This document shows, piece after piece, positions 1-10,800 of a stretch of DNA of 64,000 bases. The notes beneath the pieces were generated by a model. The model made no database searches, was not told the DNA's origin, and saw only the letters and a list, made by a program, of their open reading frames with translations. Location of the stretch: assembly GCA_000310025.1 (NCBI GenBank), contig FN649727.1, positions 8,122,835-8,186,834 of the forward strand, given 5' to 3'. This DNA is from Ectocarpus siliculosus (Eukaryota; Sar; Phaeophyceae; Ectocarpales; Ectocarpaceae). Position 1 is the first letter of the stretch. Every line of letters begins with the position of its first letter. Both the position numbers and the translations under genes were made by a program.

Positions 1-352
1 TGCGGCATCAGTTTTCGCTCTAGGATCTGGATCTGGAGCAGGGGTGGTAATTTCTGGGGCTTGCCTTTTCAACGCGTTTAGCACGTGCGGATGGAACGCC
101 CTAGGTGTCGTTTCGACAGAGGCGTTTCCGACTGCCGCGAGGGTGTCGGGGATGGGGCTGGTGTCGGCGGCGGGGAGACTGGGTTCGATTGGGGCACAGT
201 TCGCGAACGGTTCCTTAGAGGGTAACGTTTTCCTTCTGCTCGCCGTGACGAGCGGATTGACATTGGTGGGAGGGTTAGCATCTTTGCTGCTCCCTGGAGA
301 AACGTTAGGGGTGTCTCTCGATGGCACGACGCCAGATCGTGCAGTCTCGTAG
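1..352 (+). CDS. Major facilitator superfamily transporter, SVOP/sugar-transporter-like, C-terminal end
   Basis: The frame is open from the window edge (first codon at 2) to a TAG at 350-352, so only about 116 C-terminal residues are present. They hold the last two or three membrane segments: a Gly-rich helix, then TEAFPTAARVSGMGLVSAAG, which matches the E-[LI/F]-[FY]-PT-x-x-R-x-x-G-x-G signature of the SV2/SVOP and sugar-porter branches, then a final hydrophobic helix (LLLAVTSGLTLVGGLASLLL) and a short tail ending LPGETLG. An acceptor-like CTAG lies at about 20-23, so the true exon edge may be there. The family moves small organic solutes across membranes with an ion gradient. The substrate cannot be read from this fragment. 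Confidence 0.8.
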   Translation, partial: AASVFALGSGSGAGVVISGACLFNAFSTCGWNALGVVSTEAFPTAARVSGMGLVSAAGRLGSIGAQFANGSLEGNVFLLLAVTSGLTLVGGLASLLLPGETLGVSLDGTTPDRAVS

Positions 353-1828
353 TCTAGGCTGTACCCTTCGAGTAGGGGGGCCGAGGGGGTTTTGGGGTTT
401 GTGTGGGAAGCGTGGTTCAACTTCTCGCGGTATTGAAACAAACAGTGCAGAGACATGCATGGGTCTCGCGAATTTGCCATTATTGTAGTGTGGCTTGTCT
501 GGTCCTGAACGTGTCAAATGCGAATTGAAACAGTTTTTTTTTGTACGAAGATGTAGTGCATTAGACCGCGATTTATGGGATCGAAATCTTGTCGATAAAT
601 CTTGATCTTGGCCAAGATATGTCAGTTTCACGATTTATGGGATCAAAATCTTCCGATATATCTTGGTCAAGATTTCTCGAGGCCCGAAATCTGCCCTTTC
701 GAACAAATCTTGACCCAAGATCTGTCGAAATGAGCCTTCCGACAAATCTTGAGGCGGCGTAACAAATCTTGCCTGGGCGCGGCGCGGTCACCGAAGGTCA
801 GTCAATCTAATCGTCCATAACGCCATGAAATCTTCACGTGGCACACTCGCAAGGGCCTCTAATGCACCCTGGCGTCACTGTGAACGAAAACGACCACGGC
901 GCGCGAAAAAAATGCGTATTTGCCCTGGCTCGTTCCACGCGCGTCATCACCAGTCGGTCGAGTGACCGTAAAAAAATAGTATTTTATTTTGAAGTAGAAA
1001 AATAGAGGAGGAGGAACGCTTTGCCAACACAGCTCTGTCGTGTGCGACGCTTCTGTCTCTTCATCGAATCACCCCACACCCAACCCGTTTGCACCCGAGC
1101 CAAATCCGTGAGTGCAGATGACAACGCCGGAGGTTTGACCTCGGTACGCCTACTACATAGTGAGATACGTGCATGGGTGTCATCGGCCTCGGGTTGATGC
1201 ACTTTCTTGTCAGTTGGATGGCAATGGAACAATATTGTTTCTCCGCTCGATATGAGCTCGTGGGCAACGGCTGCTATTTTGTACCCCAGGTAGGCGTCCA
1301 TCGCTAGTATACACGTATTCACCCTTAGTGTTGAGGCAATACTGCTGGGGGAGGGACGCCTCTTCTACAACTGCGTCATGCTCACTTTTCGCCACACCTC
1401 GGCATTTTCTGTGGACCAAGTGGCCGTTGTGCCTTTATCAAGTTCAAGCAGAAGACAGGAACAACACGCCGCTTTTTCAACATTCAACATATTTCCCCCA
1501 TAAATCGCGATACTGCAAATCTTGGCGAAGAAATATTGTGCGCAAATCTTGGGTCAAAATGCGAAGATATGTTTGCAAGATTCTGTTTCCGTAAAGAAGG
1601 GTCTTATCGGCGCGCCGTCCTGCTTGTTTTGTGTTCCTCGGGTACATCTGTTCCTATGCTCTACCGCTCGCGTCACCGTGTTCGCACAGCACTTTGGTAC
1701 ACTATTTCTCCTCCTGGAACATACCCATCCTTGCTGCCTGACTACGCCCCGTGCCCAAGACGCACACACGAAACAAAAGTTGAGGGGTAGTCGCCCCCGA
1801 TGACTACGGCGCATGTCATGGGCACGAT
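353..1828. other. Intergenic region between the transporter and Dnmt2 3' ends
   Basis: The two neighbouring genes converge on this stretch. I see no convincing coding exon; the short open frames lack family motifs and splice context. Its main content is the repeat-rich segment described separately (about 565-1590). Confidence 0.5.
565..1590. repeat. Possible non-autonomous mobile element with clustered AAATCTTG motifs
   Basis: The octamer AAATCTTG, or its complement, occurs at least six times between 584 and about 775, and again near 1518 and 1543 with a variant at about 1572. A short inverted match, CGCGATTTATGGG, sits near 568-580 and in complement near 1499-1511. Clustered subterminal motifs inside inverted ends are typical of non-autonomous hAT, Mutator or CACTA elements. 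No transposase fragment and no clear target-site duplication were found, so the family and exact ends are open. Confidence 0.4.
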
Positions 1829-4800
1829 TTACACCGTGGACACCTGCCGCTGCTCGGCCCTGAATCGTTCGCCCCAGTCTCCTGGCGCGTTTCCTTCGAA
1901 TAACATAAACTCGAGCAACAGTGCCACCACCTCTACGTTGACGCTGTTGCCTACCAACGCACAACGCTGACGTGGGGTGAGGGCCGTCGGGAAATCAAAA
2001 GCTTCCGGGAACCCGTGCAACCGGAGCATCTCCCCATCCGAAAACCACCGAACCTCTTTCCCCTCGGGCCCCAGGTCCAAACCGGATGGGAAGCGACCTA
2101 GCTTCTCCCCGCTAACCCGCCGTTCACCGTCATCCGTCAACAGCACGACCGGCCCCGCGCGTCCGGCGTGTTTGCGGTAGCCTTTGGTGAAAGTCGTCGT
2201 CTCGGTTGATTGTAGGGTGACCACGTCGAAACGAAGGGACGGGTTTGCGTGTGAACAGGCTTTCGGCGATAAGAGGAGTGGAACCGCCGCCTCCCCGTAT
2301 AAGGATGGATCCTGCGTGACAATGTTCGGTTGAGGTGTGCACAGACATGATCAAGTCCGCACAGGAATCGCTTGAGGATACGCCAGTCCTTAGAGGGGAC
2401 GCGAGCGTGGACGCGAGAGGCTACGGTATGCGCCTGTTTGCTGGCGAAACACTTCGCCGCTCGCGGCAAGCACGATGGTCTGTTAATTGTATCCCTAACA
2501 AGGTAGGCTGTGTTGTCGTTAACAAATGTTGACGGTCAAGAGCACATGAACTATCATGTCAGATTGTGTCCCTTAAGGGGGGGAAGAAGAGCAATGTTGA
2601 TGTTGAATTTTGAAAACAAACGCAAGAGGTCCAGAAATTGTACAACAGACATACAAGACCAGTCGGGAGGCATCGTGAAAAACAGCAATCGTTGATTCTC
2701 GCACAGGGCGGCAGTAGAGGCTTCTCAAAACATACATTTCACGCGTCTACCTCCACAGGCTTCCTTTGAAATCAAGATAAAAATTCACTCTATTCTAAAT
2801 TCAAGTCAAAAGAGCCCAAGCGGAAGGCGCTCAAATAAGGTCAGTTTTGAGGTTTAAGTTAGGCATTCTATTGTCAGCAGTAGAGGACATCATGAAGAGG
2901 CGTCGTGCGTGCTGGCACGTTCAGGTTTGCTACTGGAGCTGAAATATCGAAGGTCGCAGCAGCCTTTGAAAACAGTCCGAAATCTGCGCCGGAACCAAGC
3001 GGCATCCAACATTTGTCACAGCCATGCTCGCCGTCACCGACCTCAATCTCCTGAGCTACGGGTTTACAGCAGTAGCTGATGCCACTAGCTACTGCTAACA
3101 CCGTGGCGGTGAGCATGGCTGTGACAAATATTGGATGCCGCTTGGTTCCGGCGCAGATTTTGGACTGTTTTCAGCGGCTGCTGCGACCTTCGATATTTCC
3201 GCTCCAGTAGCAAACCTGAACGTGCCAGCACGCACGACGCCTCTTCATGGTGTTCTCTACTGATGGCAATAGAATGCCTAACCTAGCCCCGGCGGAAAGG
3301 TTGTTTTCTTTCTTTGTATAGGATTAAACTATGGGAAAAGAGCCAGCGTCAAAACCGCTGTTCTTCCCCCCCTTAAAGAGACCGTACCACCAAAACCACT
3401 CGTACCTACTCAGTAGGCTTTGGTTCGTCAGTCAGTAATCTTGGCTCCACAAGCCTTCGCGATAATACATCCCACTGCACAACACCTCTCACCAAGTATT
3501 TGGAGAGCGGACGCAAGGGAACGGCTGCCACGTCCTGGGGAAACGACTTTTTGACGTCGGTGGCCTCCCCCATACCGTCGGCATTTCTCCTCCGCGCAAG
3601 GCAGTAGTACCGCAGACGGCTATTTGGAATGCCCAGCTGATTAGGCGAAAGTAAGTACTGCTCTACGTCGAATCCCCGAGCGATTAAAGTCTAGGGTGAG
3701 CAGGGACACGGGCAGTGGAATAGGAGATGATTATCGCACTAAGTTAAAGAGTACAGCATCTTCAAACGATGTAAGGAGACCAGCACCGGGGCGACATACA
3801 TACACACATGGGCAAATACGGCCTGTGTACTCTTCCACCAAACAACAACCAGCCGTGTACAAGGCAAACATGAAACCTTGCGCAAACTAAATGCCAGGAG
3901 ACCAGTACCAGAGCGGCATACACGCATACATGGTCAAAATACGGGGGGTGTGCTCTTCCACTGAACCACAACCAGCAACTTACATGGGCAATTATGTGAC
4001 CTCGAACATGCAGGCCCTTACCTCGAGTAGGCGAAGATGGGCGTGTGAACCTTCGAACCCTTGCACGTTCTCTAGGAACAGGAACGACGGCGGTGTTCTG
4101 ATGGTTTTGAGCAGAGACAGGAGATGCAGGAAGCTGACCGAGCGGTTGTCCTGTTCGTCCATCTTATTTCCAACCCTGCAGAAAGGCTGGCACGGCGGGC
4201 TGCCCAAACGTAGACGTAGCGAAATGGATACAAATAGACAGAAAGTGAGAGTTGGCGCTCAGGCACACGTTCTGCGATGTTCTGTGTGGGACAGTCTTCG
4301 GAGATTCCCAACGGTTATCCGAGTACGTTGGGGCTGTAGGGAAATCTACTGTATGTAAATGATAAGACGAAGCAGTCGGGTTCTCAGCAACTATGCAAAC
4401 CGCCCCTTGAGCTCACCAACGAGCCCCGTACAATACAGGTTTCTGAACTTATCAACTATGAGAGAGAGAACAACGAACCAACCTTAGAAGCCAGATGTCC
4501 GCATCAACCTCAATATCTTGAGCCGAAAGATGCTCGATCGATCGTCTCGTCACGCTGCACCCAGGAAAGTTGTGCTCGTACACCTAGAAATATAAGTTGG
4601 ATCGGGTTCGAGGGTACATGTAGTTTCATGCTTCCGTGGAGACTCGCGGTAACAACCGTGACGCTCTTTACTGCCGTCCTTGAATGGTACCGTAAGTATG
4701 ACAGGCATGGTATCGTCAGCAAACTCACGTGCATGTGACAAGGTTTCGCGGTTGCAGGCGTCAAGCTGTAGTCAGTAGACTATGGCAGGATGTTATGTTA

Positions 4801-5320
4801 TGTGCGTACAAGTATAGAGTAGCCTACATGTGTATGTAGCATTGTTGCAGGCGTCCACTGCCATAGGGGCTCTCCTGTGTGAGACGAGCGTCACAGAAGG
4901 GGCGCTACGCTTCATTCGTTGGATTGAGGCATGCATCATGTACAATCGTCCAAACACTACTGCTGTACACGTTGGTCATGGATGCGACTGCTACTTACTG
5001 ACAGCACATGCTGGAAGGGACGTGCTCCTGTCCTGTCTCACCGAATTGGCAACAGACGAGATCTCGAAGCTGCCCACGCTTGTTTCAAGGCTGACCGCCT
5101 CTAATGCCTTCTCCAGGGAAACGCGCAGTCCACCTATCCCACTATAAAACTCTAAGGCCACCAAGGGATCCGCTCGTGGGGGTTCCACGAGGACGCCGGT
5201 CGCTCCCAGCGCATGACTTCCTGGTCGCTGCGGATGTGGCCGATGGTAGTGAGCAGTAGATGCAAACCCGGATGCTTGGACAATCGAAAGGCAAACCGCC
5301 GCAGCACGGAACGAGTGCAT
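1829..5320 (-). CDS. DNMT2: tRNA (cytosine-5)-methyltransferase, Dnmt2/TRDMT1 family
   Basis: Five exons join in frame: complement of 5042-5320, 4483-4583, 4022-4199, 3493-3690 and 1829-2311, giving 412 residues (human TRDMT1 has 391). Motif I is ALEFYSGIGG (residues 55-64). Motif IV is SPPCQPF with the catalytic Cys, split across the second intron. Motif VI is ENVQGFE, motif VIII is NSRLRYYCLARR, and motif X is LVGNSVNVEVVALL near the end. Family members methylate C38 of tRNA-Asp and some other tRNAs. The first ATG in the open frame is at 5320; about 50 residues precede the catalytic core and look like a targeting sequence. The Dnmt2 hallmark CFT-x-x-Y reads TFTKGY here, and the following GTGS is not kept. 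It is divergent with the giant gene and converges with the transporter. Confidence 0.9.
2858..3282. repeat. Foldback (long inverted repeat) element in Dnmt2 intron 4
   Basis: The sequence from 2858 to about 3040 is repeated in reverse complement from about 3101 to 3282, with roughly ten percent mismatch. The outer ends read GTTAGGCATTCTATT and its complement. The short loop holds a second small inverted pair (AGCAGTAGCT / AGCTACTGCT), so the whole unit could form one long hairpin. It has no coding capacity. It looks like a MITE or foldback transposon lying in the 1181-base fourth intron of the methyltransferase gene. No clear target-site duplication was seen. Confidence 0.85.
3774..4017. repeat. 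Diverged tandem duplication, unit about 122 bases
   Basis: Two adjacent copies begin AGGAGACCAG at 3774 and 3896. They share blocks such as TGTGCTCTTCCAC, ACAACCAGC and ATGGGCAA with many substitutions. The duplication fills most of intron 3 of the Dnmt2 gene and stops just before its exon 3 donor. It has no recognised function. Confidence 0.7.
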
Positions 5321-5703
5321 GTTTCCACGTGAACACGATCGGTAGTCGCAATCTTGTGCTGGACAAGCGGAGAGCACCCAGCCCCCAGCACTGGTTGAAG
5401 GTTGTAAGTTTTATATGGCAAGGTGGGCTGGAACGCTGGAACCCGAGGCGCGAGTCGCGAGACTGGCAGACGCGGAGCAATTTGTACAGAATGGGGACTT
5501 GGAGTTCCGCCGCACACCGTCTCACGTACGTCCCCACCGGTTCAGAGCCGGATCCAAGTCATATCCAACAGCACACGACTCTGCCATTCTGTGTCAAGGC
5601 TCACTGGTAGAAGTAGGCTGCCTTGGCTATGATATAGGGCGCCTTGCTGCCATCGCCTGGCATAGTGTGCTCCCGTCACGGCTTTTTGGGGTGGTGTGCG
5701 AAG
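5321..5703. promoter_or_regulatory. Shared spacer between two divergent start codons (putative bidirectional promoter)
   Basis: Only 383 bases separate the ATG of the Dnmt2 gene (5320, minus) from the ATG of the giant gene (5704, plus). Both promoters and 5' leaders must lie here unless an untranslated upstream exon was missed. I see no clear TATA box and no other coding exon. The promoter role is inferred from position. Confidence 0.45.
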
Positions 5704-5778
5704 ATGGCGTCAACAGGGGCTCGGATCATTGCGGCAGGGGTGGCAACAGCATCTTTGCAGCTTGTTTCGGCATGGCTG
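5704..5778 (+). other. Exon 1 of the giant gene: signal peptide
   Basis: The 25 codons begin MASTGARIIAAGVATASLQL and form one short positive start followed by a hydrophobic core ending SAWL, as in a secretory signal peptide. The donor is CTG|GTGAGA. It joins in phase 0 to the acceptor CCGGCAG|GTT at 6131, giving ...SAWL-VDFPTAEPW.... This start was chosen because it supplies a signal peptide directly before the first extracellular repeat. Confidence 0.65.
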
Positions 5779-7770
5779 GTGAGATATAGGACCTCAGCAA
5801 ACGTGCCCGGTCTATGCATGTTGTTGTAGGTGGGCGTTGTGTAGAGTCGGCACGGGTACAGCACGCTCCCATTGGTGAATGCGCTTAGGGTATAATATTC
5901 TGTTGTCTACGGTGTACATATGTACAGTACAAGTCTAGCTGCTCCCCTTTGGACGAGAGGTAGACCCTGTAGACTACTGTACAGAACAACAGTCAAATCG
6001 CACATGGTTTGCACAGCTGCTGCACACGCACCTTGGAGCACGTATGGAGCTTTCATGTGCCATTCCCTGGAGGTTCGTGAAATTGTATTGCCTGACCAGT
6101 TACACAACGTGTCCGTTGCACGGCCGGCAGGTTGACTTCCCAACCGCTGAACCCTGGCGAGTAAACGAAGACACTAAGGCAGAGATACCGCTTGTGCTCA
6201 GTGGCTTCGAGCGCTCCGCCGTTGTCTCAGTGCGTCTGTCCGCAAAATTTGGCCACCTGTGGGTGAAAGACTCGAATGAAATGGACACTGTTGAATCCTT
6301 GGTCGAGGTTGGGGGTAGCCTCACCCTACCAGGAACGCAGGACGAGATAAACGCTGCTCTGTTGAATGTGTGGTACTCGGCCCCGCCCGACTGGAATTCT
6401 CTAGGGCAGGACACATTCGAAGCCCTCAGTGTCCTTGTGGACGAACAAGACTCGGCTCAGGGTGGCGACCCTTACCCCGGCGTGCCAAGAACTTTGATAG
6501 TTCTGATCGCCCCCATCAACGACCCACCTCTCTTGCGAGGTCCGTCCGAGTTCACAGCCGTCGAAGGTCGAACGACGGTATTGGGCGGAATCGAGGTATC
6601 GGATGTAGACGCCCAGGACACTACCGGCAGTGTGTTAGAGGTCACAGTGTCAGCAGCGGAGAAGGGTAGCAACGTAGAGCTCGGTGCCAAGCTTGGACTC
6701 TTCATCAAAAATTCGTCGGACGAGAGCAAAACCTTCCAAGGATCTGTGACAAACATCAACAAAGCCTTGGCGGGCTTGACGTTCCGGGGTGCATTCGAGT
6801 TCTCCGGAGCCACGACTTTTAAGGTCGAAGTAGACGACATGGGCAACACCGGGGGTGGGGGAGCATTGTCCGACTCACTCTCGATTCCAATACATGTGAG
6901 CTCAGTGAACAACCCACCCCGAGTCACGCGAGAACAAGGCCTCCTGTTGGAAGGTGTTGAAGACGAGGTTGTGCCAGTGGATGGCATCATGGTGGAGGAT
7001 CAGGACGCGGGGGGTGGACGAGTCAAGCTGACCATTGAAGCACGTCACGGAAAAATATCGCTCGGCGGCAACCCTTCCGACTTGGAGTTTGACCGAGGAA
7101 AAGGCTCTCTGGACGATGAGGTTATTGTCTTTGGTACGATTGAGGTGAGAAACGTCCCACTGCATATCTGGTCGAGCCGATTGACTACCTCCCCTCAAGT
7201 CGCCTGGTTGTGCAGGAGCTCGACGTATCCACAAGCTTTGACAATATTGACCGTCGCGAGCATCGGATGTCGGGGGTATTGGTGTTCCATTGGTGGAATT
7301 ACGGAAATCAATACAGCGCGTCGTATGTGTATGGATTGCTGCGAACCGGTTCCTCTGGGCCTCTTTTCAGGCTAGCTTTCCGTCGTCAAAATAGGCGCAC
7401 CACAGGTTAGCATTTTCCTTGGCTCAGAGTGAACCGATTGGCATCCCGTATTCTTTTTTGCTCTGGCATAGTTCTCTCTGCGGACCACAGACCAGGGCCG
7501 CATGAATTAGAGTACATTCGACACCCATGCGACAGGAAGCTGCTGGTCTGTCTCTATCTAGCACTGCCGATGGGGCCGCACTCGCTGCAGTACCTTACAT
7601 GTCGAATACTTTACTCATCGTTCCGCCCGCAACGGCCAACCCCGTATGCAAGCAAGACGAGAAAACATCCGCTCTCTAACCAAGATTGTCCGCAATCAAT
7701 TGCACGCGCAACGTGTTCGCAAGATCGTCGCTATCAATTCCATATTGTCCCCAATCGCGCGTCCCGTGTG

Positions 7771-7840
<70 letters not shown>

Positions 7841-10800
7841 CTCTCTCTCTAACATGCAGCCGTTCGGTGAGATATTTCGTCAACCACGTGTAGGACAGAT
7901 CCACAGTATTCCGTGTGCACAAGATTTTCGTATAATCCTCGCTCGGTGCTCTCATGCGAATACAACAATGCATTCTGGTAGCACGTTTATCGTGTTTCTT
8001 GGACTCCCTTCGTTAAGCGTGGTGGCGTGAGACCGAGAACTCGAAAAGGGGGTAGGACTGTCCAGTGCAAGGTTGAATAGTGCTCGCCCCTCGACGTGAC
8101 TGACCTCCGCCTATTTTGTGATATACGACCAACAGGTCGAAAGTAACATTCTTCCATGGACGCACAATCCCCTCCTCCCTTTCTCCCTTCGTTCAGGCAC
8201 TGAACGAGGCTCTCGAAGACCTTTCTTTCACGCCGGACACAAACTCGAACGCTCGCAACACCGACGACTTGGCGTCGCTAAGTATTGCGGTCAGTGACCT
8301 CGGCCTATCTGGTGCGGGGGGTGTGCAGGAATCCGAACCCTTGCTTATCCGTCTGGTCTTGTACGCGGTCAACGACGGTCCACGGCTAGATCTGCCGGAC
8401 AATTTTGCGGCACGCGAGGATGTTCCGTTGTTGATGTCGGGGATCAGCGTATCGGACGCTGATTCGAATGAATCAGGAGGTGAGACCGCCTTTCCGCTTC
8501 AGGAAACGTGTATTCCTAGAAATATATTGCATTGACTACTAAGGAGTGGTCAAGTTGGGTAGGATAAAAACTGTTGCAGTAAGAAAGCCGTTCGTTGGTG
8601 TCAGCCATGTGAAGGATAAAGTGAACCTCCGAACTAGATTGTGCCAAAATGTTTTCGTAGCGAGCCTAGCGGGCAGTAGACAGTCCACACATGTAAAACG
8701 AAAATCTAAGGGCGGGAAAAGCCCCATTCAGCTAGCAATATCCGTCTTGACGAACTCGCTGCCGTGACCCTTGTTCGCCAGGAAATACCCTATTGGAAAT
8801 TTACTTGTGGGTGCACAACGGCACCCTTGCGTTGACGTCTGATGATTCCGTCTGCTCGGAGGGAGCTCTGGATGGGATTGGAAGAAAATCTATCAATTTC
8901 CAGGGCCCTCTCCATGCAATCAACAAGGCACTCTCAGGGCTGGTGTACCTGGTGAGATCTCGCTGAGGGTTGCTGTCGCTCCTCGTTTTGGTATTAAGGG
9001 AGCATGCTCACCTCCAGACTCTGCACCTGAAGAGAGCGCAATTTGAAGTGTGCGCATCGCGGTGCTTCCCTAGTCAACAAACTTATTCTTTATTGGTGCT
9101 TGGGGTGGCATATGTTGCAGAGGTGCACTTGACGGCATCCCCACCTATTGGCGGTCACCGTATTCCGTCCTGCCGCACCGTGGTTTCTGTTCATTCTTCA
9201 TAAACCTCTACCCCATCCACCACCCCACCGTCTTCTAGGGAGCCCTTGATTGGAGCGGTCCTGACACCCTCTCCCTGAACATCACCGACCTTGGCAACGT
9301 CGGGGCAGGGGGGTCGCTAGCCGCCACGGGCCAGGTGCAGATGACCGTGTTACCGGTTAACGACCCCCCCCAGATACTCCTCGACTCCGAAGGCCCCGGC
9401 CTGCTACCTAGCGGTGGAGCGCTGGGGACTGATGAAGACGTCCCTCTCCCTCTGGAGATGTTCGCTATCCACGACAACGAAATGTCTGCGGGAGGCGAAG
9501 GACGGCTAACGGTTTCCTTCCAATGTTCAAATGGACGAATCGCAGCATCGTCGGACAAGCTTGCCGATGAGAAGGATGCCGACTCTTTGATGGATGTGGT
9601 CTGGATCGTCGGAGGCGGTGCTGAGGCCGCCGGCACCGGGCCGTGGCAGGCCGTAGTGTTCTCTGGAGGGCTTCTACAAACCAATGGAGTACTGAGCAAA
9701 CTGGAGTATGTGCCTTCACCTCATTGGCACGGAGTAGATGAGCTGAAGGTGAGATAAATTAATGTGTTTTCACCCGGGCTGGTGTAGGTATCGTGCCTCA
9801 GGTATGTAGTAGTCCGTATGCAGCTGTTCCCCAATACCTAACTGAGCATAACAGCAGATCTATGAATACCTGGAGTATTGGCCCGGTGTGGTTGCTTGGT
9901 AGGTGGAAGTGAGCGACAACGGGTACGGCGGAGAGGGAGGGGTCCAGACGTCGTCCTTCAGCATACAGGTGGCAGTTATCGCTGTCAACGATGCACCCGT
10001 CGTCGTTCCAGCCCCTTCCGGAACGGCCGTGCCGGGGGAAGAAGAGGCACTCCCGGGGTTCTTGGTGCTAGACCCGGATACCGACACCGACGGCAGGCTG
10101 TCAGAACGAATGCTCAAGGTGCGATCGATCAACGCAAGGACGCATTCGCCTTAAGAATTCGGAATTTTTGTTGTGGAGAGGGTTCGGTTAGCGGACTAAG
10201 TGGTTCGCTAGCGATTCGGCGGTTTTTGTGTATTCTCCACAACTTCTAACCGTATGGTACGATTGCATCGCCGTTGCGTGATCGAGTTTCTCCTTGTGTA
10301 CCCCTTTCGCCTTGGTAAGTTTGTGGGCCGTCTTCGGGGCCCTCCGGAAAAAAACGTCAGGTCTACCTCCGCTCGTGCAAGACATCGATTCCACAAGGTC
10401 TCGGTTATTGTGAGAGTTCCGCACGAAGTTCTTCTGTAGCGTACTCTGAATGGGTGCCGAGAGGACGCAATGAATGAGCGACACTGAAACGAAAATCGGG
10501 TGTGGTGTCCACCCGTGCGATGTCTTGGCGCCGACTCTCCGTCGCAGGTGTCGGTAGAATGCTCGCTGGGGGCACTATCGCTCGCCAAAGGGCAACGTTA
10601 TGGCGTGGCGTTTCCAACCGGTTACAACGCCATTACCAACACCCTCTTCTTTACTGGCTTACAGGTTCGATTCGCGCGCATTCGTGCCTTACAGTGTTTT
10701 CGGCACGCGCTCGTTGTAAGTGTATATACATAGGAGTTTTAGTCCGCCAACGTTTAAGAAGTGTGCATGTCACGCCTGAACCAGCGACTGGAGGGGCAGG

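Noticed and set aside
7429-8030. Open frames of 114-154 codons across the CT repeat
   Set aside because: They are Ser/Leu dipeptide readings of a microsatellite inside an intron of the giant gene.
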